Positions 1 through 14,369 of a stretch of 64,000 nucleotides of DNA are shown in pieces. The stretch comes from Gliomastix tumulicola (taxonomy: Eukaryota; Ascomycota; Sordariomycetes; Hypocreales; Bionectriaceae), in contig BCHX01000006.1 in assembly GCA_001599755.1 (NCBI GenBank), positions 1,537,336-1,601,335 on the forward strand. Direction: 5' to 3'. The notes beneath the pieces were generated by a model that was given only the letters and a program-made list of their open reading frames with translations, made no database searches and had not been told where the DNA came from. The position numbers were made by a program, and so were the translations under genes. How positions within the stretch are numbered: the first letter of the stretch is position 1; every line of letters starts with the position of its first letter.

Positions 1-1271
1 TCTCTCTCTCTCGCTGACACAGGCCCCAGCTCTCTCACAGGACACAGGCGGGCTACGTATTCCGACTTATCTGCGCTAGCATCTCACTTGTCCCATCCTG
101 CTCGACGTCACACTGCGTGGCCCCCGGGATAATTCTCAGATTTCGTCCCCCCTTGTTCATTGTGATTAATGGCTTCTCCTCTCCCCATTTTGCTCTAAGC
201 GACAGTGGAGAATTCTTTCTTTCTCATGTGACCGTACGGCGCATTCACATTCTGCACTAAGAGAGATGTGACTCGCAAATTATCTCTTGTCAATGAATGA
301 AGAAACCAACAGGATAATAAGGAACCAAGAAAAATAAAATAAAATAAAAATAAAACCGGGGACCCAAGATAAACGTGCAGTTTTGGGGGTCCTGTCCCTC
401 CTCGGTACCGGAAATCTTCAATTCAACCCCCCCAACCCCCCCTGCCCTTTTATGACTTTGATACCGCCCAATGCTCGGAGGTACGTTGTACAGAATCGCC
501 CAACCGCGCGCACGCACGCATATGAAACCCTCAAAAAATCCAGATCCCTGCCGCCCAAGGGACCACCCTCCATGCAATAATGAACCCTTTGAATCTGGCA
601 TCTCCTTGGCCCACGGCGGTATCGCTCCCCCTAAACGGATACGAAGGCGTCAGATTGGGTGTGTGTGTGTGTGTTGTTGAGCCCTGAATTTCCGCGGGGA
701 TGGGCCAGACATGGCAAAAACGGCAAATGCGAGGAAGGTCGACGAAAGGGACAGAGAACACTTGACAAAGGTCCTACGATCGTTCCCATTAGCCCAGGCT
801 CGGTTATCAGTCCCCTGCCTTTTTTCCTCGCTGCCCGCATGACGACTGGAGTCTCGACCTCTCTCTCTCTCCTCTTTCCAAGTCTGTATGCGTCAGGGGT
901 GTATCTGACGCTCTGAGTGGCTGCTTAGCCTTGGTCCCCTTCGTTCGCCCTTTGGGGCGGAGAGAGAGACAGAGAGGGAGACAGAGAGGGAGAGACAGAA
1001 CAGCTTTCTCCGCCCCGCCCCAGCCAGACGGCGGCCGGAGAAAGACACTTCGGGGCAGGGTGAGGTAAGATTGGATGTCCTGGACGGTTGCGATGACTGG
1101 CTGGTTCGTCACGAAGCGGCGGCTTGGAGGCTAGCCGGGAGCCTTACTAGCCTGAGATTTGTCCGAGGGGTTCAGCTCCCCTCGTCGATCAACCCTCTGA
1201 GTCCCCTTCTCCATTTTTCACCCTTTGCGCTCGCTCGGCCGCCTCCGAGCTTTATCTCGGCTCAGAGGAAC

Positions 1272-1303
<32 letters not shown>

Positions 1304-2537
1304 CACCCTTTCCCGTTCGTTAGACTCTGCTCTAGAGTCAACCTGCTGATCTAAGCTTGAAAAATTACACCGCCCGTCTGTGCGCGCTGATTCGTCGGCT
1401 GGGCACACGAGTATGACGTATGCGGGCAGCTTGGGGGGGGGCCGCCCTTTTTCGCTACATGCTTCCATGCAGCTCTCTAATCGAGATGGCTCTGACAGCC
1501 CATATGGGCAGCCGATGGAATCGAGGGATCGTCGCCCGGTAGCTGATTCTCCGAGGGGATCGTCCAACGGGCGGCTCGCGGCCTGTCTCTCTCTCTCTTA
1601 CTCTCTCTTACTCTGTCTCGTGTGTTTCACCACCTCATCTCGGTCAGGCAACTAATAAGCATTATCTTGGCCGGACGCAGGTTTCATTAGCTAAGGCAGT
1701 CAGACGGAGCCGGTCTTGCAGGTAATTTCCATCCTAGTTTTTTTTTTCTACACACCACGTGAAACGTGACAGAAAGGTATTAAGCAGTAAGAAGAATGAA
1801 AGACAGCGGGATCCAAAGTACATCTGTTCCTCCTCCTACACGGCCGCATGAAGAAGGCGCCGCCCCTTGAAATGCAAGAAAAAAAACAGCTATGGAAAAT
1901 AAGAAGGAGAAGAAAAAAAAAAGGGAGTTCCTCCATGGCAAGGGGATCCGGAGTAGCGAGAAACCCCCCCTGCCTCCATTCCTGATGTGTGCCCCTTTGG
2001 GCGCCAAAACCCATTTCCTGGAACTCCGAACGGCGTAGTAGGCCAAAATGCAAAAACGACACAAAAGCAGCAGAGTGCACGTGCTCTCTGCTGGAAACGG
2101 AGAGTGCTGGGCTGCTGCCGGCAGTGGCGAAAGCGCGGGCGGGCGCTGGTCACGAGGGGGGGGGCTGTTGCCTCAGCTTGCGCGCGTCCGCGCTGCGCCA
2201 CACGCCCCTGCTAGACGCTGTTCACGAACGCTTCAGAGGGGAGCTGAGGACAAGGGGTCGAAGGGCTGGCTGCTTGCAACAAAGCTGCTGATGCCCCCAA
2301 AGGTCCTCCAATCGAGCGATTCATATTGTATATATAAAGTGGCGAATGCTGCTGAAGGCGGAAGCCTGAATGGAGTAGCAGGTGGGAGTGACCAGTCACC
2401 AATGCGACTCGTGATGTCTGACTGGGAGGGAATGTGACAGGTTCCCAGTGTCGTCATTACATGGCGTTCTCGACCTCGTGGAATTCCGTAGTGCGTAACT
2501 TCATTGAATCGATGATGATGACGTCGTGCTTCCCTGC
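1..2537. other. gene-free flank downstream of KOG1
   Basis: I find no convincing gene in this stretch. Open frames are short, overlap on both strands and match no family I recognise. It holds low-complexity tracts: a (GT)n run near 659-674, a (GA)n run at 1272-1297 and scattered CT or GA-rich patches, as is common in fungal intergenic DNA. The right end is the 3' flank of the minus-strand KOG1 gene. Confidence 0.6.
1272..1297. repeat. (GA)n microsatellite
   Basis: A perfect dinucleotide GA run of about 13 copies in intergenic DNA. It lies far from any coding exon. Confidence 0.9.
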
Positions 2538-5500
2538 CTACGGCGCAGAGACGCCTGAGCGCTCGCACGTGAAGAGGTTGATGTGGTGATCGCCTCGAGC
2601 AGCGCATCCCAGTATGGGCCGGTGAGGATGGAACGAGGTCGCCGAGATGGGCGAGCCGCGGTTCTGGCCAAGGAAGCTCGAGTAGGGCTCGAGGCGGGAC
2701 AGCTCGGAACCGTCAAAGTTGAATACCTTGACAACGTGCGCCGATGTTCCCCTACGTCGTGCAAGGTTAGCTGCGACTGCTCAAATAAACGAAGGGTGCG
2801 AGTATGTGCGAACTTACACTGCAAAGACAGGGAGATGCTCATGGGTGCTCGCCGTCCGAAGCGTGTCCCGTGTCGTCTGGAATGAGCGCAAGGGCTTGTC
2901 CATCCGGATATCCCATACCTTCACCTTGCCGTTGCGGCTGGCGCTCACGAGTTCACGCTGTCCGCCACGCTGCATGTGCACGCTTTTGATCCACTGCCTG
3001 TCCGAGTCGTCCTTCCACTTCCGCACCATGGACTCTTGGGGCTTCAGCCTCGTGTCGAACACCCGGACCGCACCATCGCCAAAGCCGGCGATGAACATGC
3101 TGCCCGTCATTTGGTCCGAAGTCAGGGACGTCACACACGAGCCTGACCGGGCAGGAATATCCATCACACAGGTCTCGTGTGCGGCATACCACACGCGAAT
3201 GACCCTCACATCGCCAGCGACGAGAACGCGTCCCGTGACTTGCTGCCAATCGAAGACCATGCCCGAGTTGACGTTGCTAGGGACCATGTCTGTCAGGGCT
3301 CGCCACGACGAGGCCAGCTCGATCCCCTCATCCGAGTCGTAATTTCTGTAGACACGAATCACACCATCCGATGACCCTGTGAGTAGGATGGCCTGGTCAT
3401 CTTCGTTGATAAACTTCATGTCGCTGATCTTCGACCCCGGCGGGTTGCCGTTGCTGAACCGGCTAAGCCGCCCGTGCTTCTTCCAGTCCCAGATATTCAC
3501 AGTATTTCCGTTATCAGATACCGCGAGATGATCCTCAAACTGGTGGAAGGTCATCTTGGCCGGCTGGGCGCCGTTGTTCAAGATACCGAGCTGGTTGTCC
3601 CAGCGGTTCGTGCCTGCAAACTGCTTCAACGGCTGGGTCTCTCTCAGTATGGACTCGTTCCGGGATCGTCGCCATAGGCGCTCGTTGTACTCGGTGCTCC
3701 CCGGTTCGTCAGCCTCACTAGGCTTCATCTGCGGTTCGCGGAAGTACTCGATAGACCACTCCAGGAAGCCACTAGATAGCGGCAGCTTCGGCTCGCGGGT
3801 GAGGTCACGCTCCTTGAACGCTCCCGAGACTGGTTCATGAGCAACATTGTAGACTGCCTTCGACGTGAACTGGTCGTTCTGCTCCGGCGGAGCTGGGATC
3901 TGCGCCACAGACGGAGACCTGGGAGTAGGGCCGAGCGAGCCAGCGGTGCCGGGTCTCGAGCTGTCCTCTGGCGGTGCGATGAACGACTGGAAGAGGTAGC
4001 TGGCTGTCCTCTTGAGAAGGCCAGGGGATGGCAGAGGCGGGGTGGCGGCCCCCGTCATCAGGCTGCCTCTCCGAGCAGCACTAACCGTCTGCTTTAGGAT
4101 CGCCTGCTGAGTCTTCGCCTGGATCTCTGAGATCAGTGTCTGCGTGGCGGAGCCGATGTTGGAGTTGATCAGGGCGGAGTGCATGTAGTCCACGATGATC
4201 GTGGCCAGTCGCTGGACCTCGGGGTGAGGGTCGACACTGAGGATCAGGGCGTGCTTCCAGCAGGCCATGTAGACGGTGTTGTGGGAAAGTCCCTGTGCCG
4301 ATGGCTTGATGGTGCCATCGCTGTTTCGGTTCTCTGGCCGCGTGTAGTGAAGCCCCGTCTTGTAGTCGGTCCCATCGTCTTGGGGCGGGAAGAAGAGGTA
4401 GTCCTTCTCCTCGATGAGGTGCTCGTAGGCAGCGACGAGGAACTTGCTCTCGAACCGAATGATGAAGTGTGACAGGAACACCAGGAACTCCTTGCGGACA
4501 ATCGGACTTCCGTCGTTGCCCATGTCCAAAATCGTCCACGCGACCGACTCCTCGATGCGAGCGACTTCTTCCGTGAGGTCTGGAATGCCTAGGAACGTCG
4601 TCATGGCATGGATCATGGCGGCGCGCACCTCGCTGGATGCGTCTTTTCTCAGGACTGCCAACTTGATGTGGGCGTTCTCGCGGATCCCCCGCCACTTCGC
4701 CTCGGGGAGGCCATTCCACAGCTGGCTCATGCACAGGCATGCCCACTGGCGCAGGAGGGGGTTATCTTGGTTCCTCAGATGCTCGAGGCAGTATGTCATG
4801 ATCTCTGTCTGGTTGCAAACCATCTGGCCGTTCTTGTAGTCTTTGCACAGCATGGCTAGGATGAAGGCACACATGGCCTTGTGCTCGTCACCGTCAACCA
4901 CAGGTAGCAGCTCCGAGGGCTTAAGGATCTGTGCAAAGTAGCTGTATCCGCTGTCTTTGATCAGATCAGACTGGCATGTGATGTCAACTGCAATCAACCT
5001 GGCCCAGATAAACACCATCACGGGCTTCAGTTCCACGGCAGCGGACTGCAGCAGCTTCAGAACATACGGGAAGATACCGATGCTCAAGGCCAGCTGGACG
5101 GACCATGGTCCCAAGTCCAGGAATCTGCCCAGCAGAATCAGAGCCCTAACCCTATGCTGCTGACTGAGGAGAACCTGAAGCACAACTGGCAGTTGGTCAG
5201 GTGGGCGTTGAGCGATGGCATCACCTCTAGTGAGGTACACCTCAAACGCCGTCAACTGCTCCGTGAAGAACGTCGAGCTTTGGTATTCGTACTCGATACC
5301 ATCCGCCTCTTTCCGCTCCAGCATCGGAAGCTGGGCGAGCGCCATGTCGACTGCCAGATCCCACGTCTCCCAGAGGGGATGCTGATGTGTGTCTGGCAGC
5401 GCAGGGTAGGACTGTGGGTGGCAGCCGTAGACTAGCATGATTCGCTGTGCGAGTAGGAAGTTTCGGAACAGCGCAGCGACCATGAGATCCTGGCGGAAGA

Positions 5501-6871
5501 ACTTCCGGAAGACGTCTCGGGGCAGCGAGGTCCACGCGATGCTGTCTGTGATGGCGGTGAAGATCCAGTTCAGCTCGCCCAGGGGTGTCCGCCTCTCTTG
5601 TAGGCGCCCTGGAAGCTTCTTGGCCCTCTCGGGCGTCAAGGATGTCTTCAGCGGGTTCTGAAGAACGAAGAACCACAGCGCCATCTCGATCGGGGTGGTG
5701 AGGCATGCGGTGAAGAGGTCGGCGGGCAGCAAAGGGTTAGTAGGGAGATTCTCCTTAGCACCGCAGGCTGCCAGGTGGATGTATGGCTTGAAAACGGTCT
5801 TGTCGTACCCCGAGGACTCTTCTGCCACCTTTGCCTCCTCCTCTTCGTGCTTCTCGACAAAACGGTGATAGTTGGTAAGAATGTTCCCGGCTTCAGAGCA
5901 GTCCCAGACGAAGATTGTAGGCGCTTGAAGCCAATGCTGCAAGTCGTAAAGCGACACCGGAATATACTGGGTGTAATTCTTATTAAAAACCCAAATCTCT
6001 CCAGAGGAAGTCGGCTTGGGGACGCCATGTCCGTTGTAGTGGAACAGGACTCTCTCATCTTTGGCGTTTCGTCGGAGGGAGATGCAAAACTTCTTCGTCT
6101 CCTCCACCGACGGATCCAGATACTGCTTGTAGCGGGCTCTGATGGCCAGGGTCTCGTATTGAGCCTGGAGTGCTTTTCCAATGTTCTCCAAGGCCTTTGA
6201 TACTGGCTGGACGGTCGGGTCTATCCAAGCCTCCATTCTTGCGCCAGGGCTCGTCTTGAGCTGGTCAGGAGGCTCGACTCCAACATTGAGACAGACTGCG
6301 AGCGCGGCTGACACGGTCTTAAGACGGTCGCGCTGTCGCCAGTCCTGAAGCTCATATTGCAGAGGTTTCGGCTTTCCGGTCGTCTCGTGTCGCTTGTCGG
6401 TGTAGTACATGTACCAGTTCTGCATGGCGTTAGTTTCGGTTCGAGAATGGGAGCTCCAAGAAACGAAGGCATCAGCCCTGGTGGCATTGGGGGCCAACTC
6501 ACGTTTGCAAGCTGCGAAATAATATGCTCGGACTGGTAATGGTCCTCGAAGCCGTGTCTCGCTCCCCAATCAGGAACGGACTCCTCGCGCCCCTCTGAGG
6601 GCTCCGAGGCGCGCGGCGCAAACTCGGTCTTGAACCGCTGGAGGGGCGGTGCCTGCGATCGTCTGGGGCCGTGTGTAGCAATGTCGTCTCTCAGCTGGCT
6701 CGCAGGGACGCTCCTGCGCCTGCCGGGCGCGCTCTTGGGGCGTCCATCGTCGTCGTCGTTGGAACCAGTGTCGTCGTGCGGGCTGGCGCCATTTGCAATG
6801 ATCTTGAAGCGCGATGTCTCGCCATTTGGAGCGCTGCCGAGCGAACCGTTCGGCTCCAAGCTAGGTGCCAT
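2538..6871 (-). CDS. KOG1: Kog1/raptor, TORC1 scaffold subunit
   Basis: Raptor orthologue that presents substrates to the TOR kinase in TORC1. It acts on vacuolar and endosomal membranes in nutrient-dependent growth control. I read three exons: 6871-6503, 6419-2818 and 2751-2538. Introns are 83 and 66 nt with GTGAGT and GTAAGT donors, giving about 1394 aa. The RNC caspase-like domain follows a disordered N-terminus. It contains YNGHGVPKPT (His about 254), GEIWVFN and WDCSEAG (Cys about 297), the pseudo-protease dyad positions of the family. HEAT-like helices fill the middle. Seven-bladed WD40 sequence runs from about residue 1075 to the end (for example VNIWDW, IRVYRN, VKVWDIR). The length is close to other fungal Kog1 proteins. 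The last exon is needed to complete the final WD blades and ends at TAG (2540-2538). Confidence 0.96.
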
Positions 6872-9832
6872 GATGCCGCGCTGCCATCCGTGAGATGTCC
6901 CCTTCCTACTGCGACTAAACGGTGATGAGCAAGTATTGTACGGGTTACGGTCCAGGGTCGTATTTGATGCGGAGTGGTTGGGTGGTCGCCTTGTCGTGTG
7001 TCGAGGCGGCTAGACTCTGAGTTAGGCGTTCCAGACTCCACCAGCGCAGAGGGTGGTGTGCTGCATCTGACGGGTGCTGACTGGGCCGAATAGTGTGCCT
7101 TTCGAGAGCGCGCAATCAGGCGGTCATGGCGCGACCGATGCCTCAATTTGACCGAAGCAACAGCAGCGCAGCAATTGTCGTTGGGATGGCGCGTGCACGG
7201 CTTTGAAAGGCGGCGACCTGCTTTCGTTTTGGGAGCAGCTCGGAGAGATGGAGTGGGTTAGGTACGGAGCAGGTGGTAGTTGTGGGGCTCGCTGTGCTGT
7301 CTTCTCGTCTGTGATTCGACAGCGCCCGGAGCACAATGGCCTCGACCGCACGCTGTCAACCACCCTCAACGCTCGACAATTGCCGCGACGCTCATCAGAT
7401 GCACCTAAGGTCGGCACGGATATTATATAGAGCGGTACAATCGATGTTGAGATTCCATCATCCTGTCTTTCGCCTCCTCCGCAGCTGTCCATGGAGCATC
7501 CTTGGTGTTGGTGACAGGGACATGCTTGCCGACTTGTGTGACCAACTCAGAGCTCACGTTGCGGTGATAAGGTAGCAATAATACGAAAACTACCCGAAGA
7601 CTTCCCGGGTCATGCTGATTGATTCGGAGGCAGGCATTGGCATTCCCGTCTTGGTCCAATCTCCTATTACCGACTGTGCTGCGAGGGCTCGACCTCAATG
7701 CACCAGGTAACGTGCAAGCTGGTGGCCATGGACCTTCCTAGTCCACACACACACCAGTCGGGGTCCCTTTGCATGTGCCTATATTCTTCAGAACACCTAT
7801 GGAACATTTAAAGAATGATCCGTATCGGACTAAATAGTCCAATGTCGACTTGTGGTATGATTGGCTGGAGGATCTGTTGGCGAGATACCTGAGCTCTTGC
7901 TGACTAACACGTAGCCACAGGCCCTGTCTTGCTCCATGACTCGAAGCAGAGGTTGGAGAGGAGAGCCATGTGTCCGTCTGGTTCCTGAGAAGGTGACATA
8001 AAAAGCACGGCGGCCCCGCCCACATTTCATGTTGATAGACATCTGTCAGCCTCAGTCATGCTCGCGGCTGGTGAGGTGGGCCGTTAAATTACCCATTGAG
8101 CCATCCTGAAACATGCTAAAAGTGCGGGAAATGGGGTCGGCGAGATGCTCAATTACTCCCGCCCATCGGGAACGCTGCCAGTGCCAGGACGTCATATTAT
8201 GTCCCTGCCTATAGCACAGAGGATGGGCGGGAAGTGTGACAGTTGTCGATTGAAATAAGGTATTCTGTTCAGTTGTGGTTCGCCATCGTGATGTAGGGAA
8301 CACTGGTGGAATAATTCTGTCGCCCTCGTCTCTCTTTGTTGCCTCTGTCACAGCCCCAAGGCGATGGATGAGCGTCCGTAACTATGGATGCAGATCCCGT
8401 CCCGACAGGCGCAAGCCTTCCGACCGAAGGGCTCTTTGGGGCTCCCAAGCCCGTGAGATGCGTCTTCGCTTACGGGCGAGGGAAAAGATGAGGAGCCCTC
8501 AAAGGCCTTCCATTCGATCAATGCATGCAACTGGCCTCCCGACGCCCCGCACCGCCAAGTCCCATCCATCACCAACCACGCTGCCCCTTTTCCCAGCCAG
8601 AATTCCGTTGTGTGGCCTGGAGAGCTGGACTAGCGCCGACCACGATGCAGAGGCATGAGGACGGGAATGCAGGACCTGGCTCCGTAATATCCTCCTCTCC
8701 AGCTCCATCCCCATCTGTGTCTTTGGGATTAATATGCAAGATCGTGAGATCCATCCGATAGTCGCTGTGTGGCCGGTCGCATCTTGGGCCTAGCATGAGC
8801 TTCATTTCGCTTCGGGATGGAAGTAGGCCTGCTGAGAGGCCACGAGTCGGGTGACGACTGATGTGCTATCAAAATGTCGGGTGTCCTCACGAGGCGGAAG
8901 AGGTGACGCTGCCCAAGCAAGGAGGCTCCCTGATTGGATGCAGGTACTCCGCAAAGGCACTACTTTTAGCCCAGATCTAACTGTAATGGTCAGATGGTGG
9001 GAGGTGGCTGCCAGGTACCGTCCGCCCGACCTCAGTAGAACTCGCAGAGAAGGGTCAGGGGCTGCAGGCCGCTTTGATCATTGGGATGTACCAGGCCGAA
9101 ACGGCATCCGCACGGCATCTCGTCTCGAAGCAGATGCACGCCGACGACAGCTCTGCAGGGTCGTGTGAATGAACTGGAGTGGCCTATTCAGTGGTCACCA
9201 GCAACTGCCCCCTTTCCGCTCGTCTTTTCTGGCGCGTGGAGAGCAGCTTCGACACCAGGACAGGCACAAGGCACCTGGAACGAAACTTGTCCATTTAGCA
9301 CTGAGCTGGACTACCTGATTGGGTACCTCTCCTGCCACCCCGATTCTTGCTGGCATCCTGCGCTGCCCCTTTCACTCTACAAGGGGGGATTGGGTTAGAA
9401 AAAAAAAAAAGAGGTCGACAAATTTCGGCGACAGACCACCCCTGACATTATCCACTGAGACCTCTGCTGGTGAGAGCAGACGATTCAGCACGATTATTTT
9501 CCTTGTCTACCAGCCTTCTCCCAGCCTTCTCTAATGCCAGCCGTTTGAGACCGTTCAATCCGTCCGCCATCGCTACCGTCGTCGCGTGCTAGCGACCCGA
9601 CGATTCCTTGTCTCCAACCCGCATCGCGACTGCCAATTGAAGCGCCCCATCATTCCTGCGCATTGAGCCTGCGACACACCCGATCCGTCTTCCAGCCCGA
9701 CCGTCCTGTCGTCTCTTTCTCTCCCATCCCATCGCATCTTCCGACGACGACGACGACGACGACACCACCGGCCGAGCATCGACCAGCGAATTGTCACAAT
9801 AACCTCCCGCCGCAGAGCGGCCCTGGTCGACC
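6872..9832. other. divergent intergenic region between KOG1 and the kelch gene
   Basis: About 3 kb separate two divergently transcribed genes, so both promoters should lie here. I see no gene: open frames are under about 130 codons and overlap on both strands. The right end is CT-rich and carries a short (ACG)n run near 9739-9763, just before the kelch ATG, which looks like a fungal 5' leader. Confidence 0.55.
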
Positions 9833-12800
9833 ATGTCTTTTCTATTCAAGTCCAAGAAGACTCAGGATCGGGCATTAGCGAGTCGGGACGGAAATTCTGG
9901 CTCCCAAAGCTCGCTGCAGGGTCCCGGTGCCCGAGGCCCTCGCGATGAGAAGGCAGCTGGGCCGGCGCGCTCCACGCCTACCGGGAGCCTGAACTCGTTG
10001 GATAACGATGGTATACCCGCCAGTCCTGAGCGTGCCAATCCACGCCGAGGAGGGAGCTTGGATCAGAACCAGCCGAGTGATTTGCCGGTAAGTTGCACAG
10101 GCAGCACACACGAGGCCCGCGTGCGCGTGCGCGCCCGCACAGGACGAGGAAGCAGAGATACTAACGGTCTGTAGTTGCGAAATGGACCACAGGCGGGCAG
10201 CATGGGCTCGTCCTTGTACCCGTGGTCTCAGAGAAGGATCAACTACACCGCGGCGCATCCCCCTCCGTTTCCGCGGTATGGCGCCGCCGTCAATTCCGTC
10301 TCGTCCAAGGAGGGTGACATCTATATGATGGGTGGCCTGATCAACAGCTCGACGGTCAAGGGTGATCTGTGGATGATCGAGGCGGGTGGTAACATGGCTT
10401 GCTACCCCCTCGCGACGACATCGGAGGGACCAGGACCTCGAGTTGGCCACTCCAGCTTGTTGGTTGGCAACGCCTTCATCGTTTACGGAGGTGATACCAA
10501 GATTGATGAATCAGACATCCTGGACGAGACATTGTATCTGCTGAACACATGTAAGTGCTGTCGCTGTTGCACACGTGGACGCCTCTCTCTCACACTCGCA
10601 TGCAGCTACACGACAATGGTCGCGAGCACTACCCTCTGGCCCGCGGCCCGCAGGCCGATACGGACACTCGCTCAACATCCTCGGCTCCAAGATCTTCATC
10701 TTCGGCGGCCAGGTCGAAGACAACTTCATGAACGACCTCTCTGCCTTTGATCTGAACCAGCTTCAGATGCCTAACAATCGTTGGGAACTGCTGGTGGCCG
10801 GAGACACGTCGCCCAAGTTGCCGGCTGGGAGAACGAATCACTCCATGGTCACATATAACGACAAGATGTATCTGTACGTTCATGCCGTGCTCCCACCTAT
10901 GCAAGCTTGTGGATGCTGACCAAGTTACAGGTTCGGTGGCACAAATGGTTTTAAGTGGTTCAACGATGTCTGGTGCTACGACTCCACGATCAACAAGTGG
11001 TCGCAGCTCGATTGTATCGGCTACATACCTGCGCCCCGCGAGGGTCACGCAGCTGCCCTGGTGGACGATGTCATGTACGTCTTTGGAGGGCGGACAGAGG
11101 AAGGGTCAGATCTCGGCGATCTCGCAGCTTTCCGTATATCCTCGCGCAGATGGTACACATTCCAGAATATGGGCCCCTCGCCTTCTCCACGCTCCGGTCA
11201 CAGCATGACCACGGTAGGCAAGTCTATCATCACCTTCGGCGGAGAACCCAGCTCTGCAGCTACAGCCGTCAACGACCTCGGAGCTCTGTACATTCTCGAC
11301 ACCACCAAGATCCGCTACCCGGCCGACCAAGCACAGGGACAGCAAGGGATGCAGAGAGTACCGCAGGGGCAGCGACGCCCCAGCCTGACGGATGGGCCGA
11401 TTCCACCACGAGGCGGTCCTAGTCGTGAGGGTTCCAACGGCCCGGAGCAGAGGAAGCTGATGGGCCCTCCCGTATCTCAGACGAACGGAGTTCGATCTCC
11501 TACAAATACTGGGGATGTCCAAGGCGCTCCAGGATCCAAGCTTCCTCGTGTTGCTCAGGGCGCAGCTGGACCACCACCGCAAGGGCCGCCTCAGGGCCCT
11601 CCCCCTTCCAGGCCTGTTGTCGATACAGGTGCTATCGGACGTATTCGAGCAGGGTCAGCAGATCGGTCGGCTACATCGAGCTCCCCTCTGAACTCTGCGA
11701 TCGAGCAAGGGTCGCCATCAACTCAGATCACGGCCGAAACCAGCATCGGCATGCCCGTGAACGGCCGAAGGACCCCGACGCAGCAGCCGCAACCGCGATC
11801 AGGTTCCAAGCAGGAGAATCCCACTTGGGAGGCCACCAAAGGGCATGCGCCGAAGCAGGCATCTAAAGGGACTATTGATGAGGGACCGGCAGAGACTGCC
11901 CCTAAGGTGGTAGTACCGCCTCCCGCCTCTCCTCCCCCGCCCACACGGCAGCTTAGCAATCATCTCTCGAGGCGATCGTCGGGTCGCAACTCACAGACTG
12001 TTGTTCTTCTCAAGGAACTCGATTCGGCACGGAATAGGAACGCCTGGTATGCGTCAGAGCTCGAACTTGCGAGGAAAGCAGGATACGTCTCGAGTGCTGC
12101 TTCCAGCCAGGTCCTCGAAGGCCGCGGCACGGAGACTTTTGACGACGAGGACAGGCCGCTAGTAGAAGCTCTGCTCGCCATGAGGACTGAGCTCGCAACA
12201 GTCCAGAGCGCAGTGGATGAGCGAGCAGCCATCGCCTCAAAACAGGTTGCGGAAGCTTTGAAGCAGCGCGATGCGGCCATCCAGGAGGCGCTGTACTCCA
12301 AGGCCAAGTTGGCAGCACACACCTCGGGGTCGCCAGCCGATGTAGCGAGACTAGACTCTAGCCGGGGGGACTTTGCGTCCAGATCAGAGGATATGGGCAA
12401 GAAGCTCTCTACTGCGCTCCTTATCCAGAAGGACCTGCAGTCCCGGCTCGACACGGCCCGAGCCGAGCTCGAGGTGGAGAAGAAGGCCAGACAGCTAGCC
12501 GATGACTCGACGCAATCGACCACACGCAGACTCTCTGAACTTGAGGGTTTCAAACAGCAGACCTTGGCCGAGCTGGAGCGACTCAAAGCTGAGCTCCACT
12601 TGGCCCAGCGCGAGGCCCGTGAGCAATCTGTCGCCTTTGCCGAAACTGCAACTACTCTGGAGGTCCTCAAGGCCGAGAAGGCCGAGCTCTCCAGCCGATA
12701 CGAAGGACTGCTAGGATCATCGAAGGATCACAGTGATACCTTTGATTCGCTACGAGCTGCTATCGCCGCATCGGAAGGATCTACGCTTCACCTGCAATCC

Positions 12801-14369
12801 AAGCTTGAGGAGGAGCGATCTCAACGAGAGATCATCCAGGAGAAGTTGACCAACCTCAAGGCAGAGCATGAGGCACGCACCGCAGAGCTGGTTGCCACGA
12901 CGCAGCGACTGCGTGATACTGAGGAGCTGGCCGAGAAGCACGCTACTGAGGCCAACACACACCGTCAGGCTGTCCTGGCCGGCCTTGACAAGATTGCGCT
13001 CAGGGACGAAGGCAAGGACAGAAAGGTTGAGGGCGACCGTCTCGCTGCCCTTCAAAACCAGGTCACGGCTTCCAACGCGCTCGTCAAGAAGTACCAGCAA
13101 GAGGCAGACGCTGCGGCGGACAAGCTGCGCAGCGCAGAGGAGCGCATCGCAGGCCTGGAGCAGTACCAGGAGCAGTCCAGCCGCGAAGGTGTTGGAATTC
13201 GTCGGCAGCTGCAGTCGGCGCTCAGGGACACACAGGCCCTGCATGCTACCAACGCCGAGCTCAAGAGCCGACTGGCTGCTCAACAGCTGGAGACGAATGC
13301 CACCCTGGTCCAGCATAATGCCCTGAAGGACATTCTCGCCGAGCGAGGCATCAGCCCAACGGGCGCCGTGCGGTCTCGAGGTCTCGCGAGCCCGAGGACC
13401 AACACGCCAGACCAAAGCCGGATCCGGGAGCTCGAAGCTCAACTCGCAAGTGCCGCGAGCGCACACGAAGAGGCTAAGCAAACGTTTGCTATCCAAACTC
13501 AGGAGTCAGAGTCGATGTATAGAGAAAAGCTTGCACAGCTCGAGAGTGACTACCAGTCGGCCGTTCACTACGTCAAGGGGACGGAGAAGATGCTCAAGCA
13601 ATTGAAGGAGCAGCTGAACCGCCACAAGGCAGAGAACAGCCAGCTCAACTCCGAGATCGAGCGGCTAGAGGACGAACTGCAAAAGGGTAACAAGGACTCT
13701 GCCGCCTCTGCCGAATGGGTCACCGAACGCAACAACTTGCAGAACAAGATTGAGGGCCTCGAGACGGAGTTGCGTGGGTCGAGCGCCGAGTTCCAAAAGC
13801 AGCTGGAGGCTATCAGAGCACAGGCGGCCGAAAGCCAGAGGCAACGTGACGAAGCATTCCGAAACGGCCAGGACGCTGCTCAGAAGCTTAGTGCCCAGAC
13901 CAAGAGCTTCGAGCAACTACGCTCTGAGGCTATTCTTCTCGAACAGCGGGCCCTCGAGGCCGAGCAAAAGGTGTCTCTGCTTCTTAACCAAGTAGAGCAC
14001 TCCGTGGACACATACCGGCGCCAGAGCCGTCAGGAGATGGGCGCCGTTTCCAACGGCACTACCACGCTCGGCCACTCGCGCAATGAGAGTTCTGAAGTAG
14101 AGAGCGTTTACGAAGGCAACCACACCGATGCCAGAAACAGCACTGCCCTGGACAATCTCGCGAGCGAGCTTGAGACCCTGCGCAGCCATTGGGAGGCTAC
14201 CAACAAGAACTACAGGCTGAGCACCAACTTCGACATGATGGACGCCAACGCCACAGGCAAGAGAGACGACGACACTGGTCTCGGGCTCAGCGAGAGTTTG
14301 GCAGACTGGCGGAAGAAGCTCGACACGGAGGAGCGTGCTGGTGGTGTTGAGAAGGCTCGCCCGACTTAG
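9833..14369 (+). CDS. tea1: kelch-repeat coiled-coil cell-polarity protein (Tea1/Kel1 type)
   Basis: Probable cell-end marker that links microtubule or actin cues to polarised tip growth. I read four exons: 9833-10087, 10175-10550, 10606-10873 and 10931-14369. Donors are GTAAGT, GTAAGT and GTACGT; the protein is about 1445 aa. Kelch blades span roughly residues 100-435, with repeated double-Gly motifs such as YMMGG, IVYGG, IFIFGG, LFGGT and YVFGG. A Pro/Gln/Ser-rich linker follows to about residue 650. A long coiled coil then runs to about 1390, rich in Glu, Lys, Ala and Leu heptads. Kelch propeller plus C-terminal coiled coil is the architecture of Tea1, Kel1 and KelA. Choosing among these names needs an alignment. 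Confidence 0.9.
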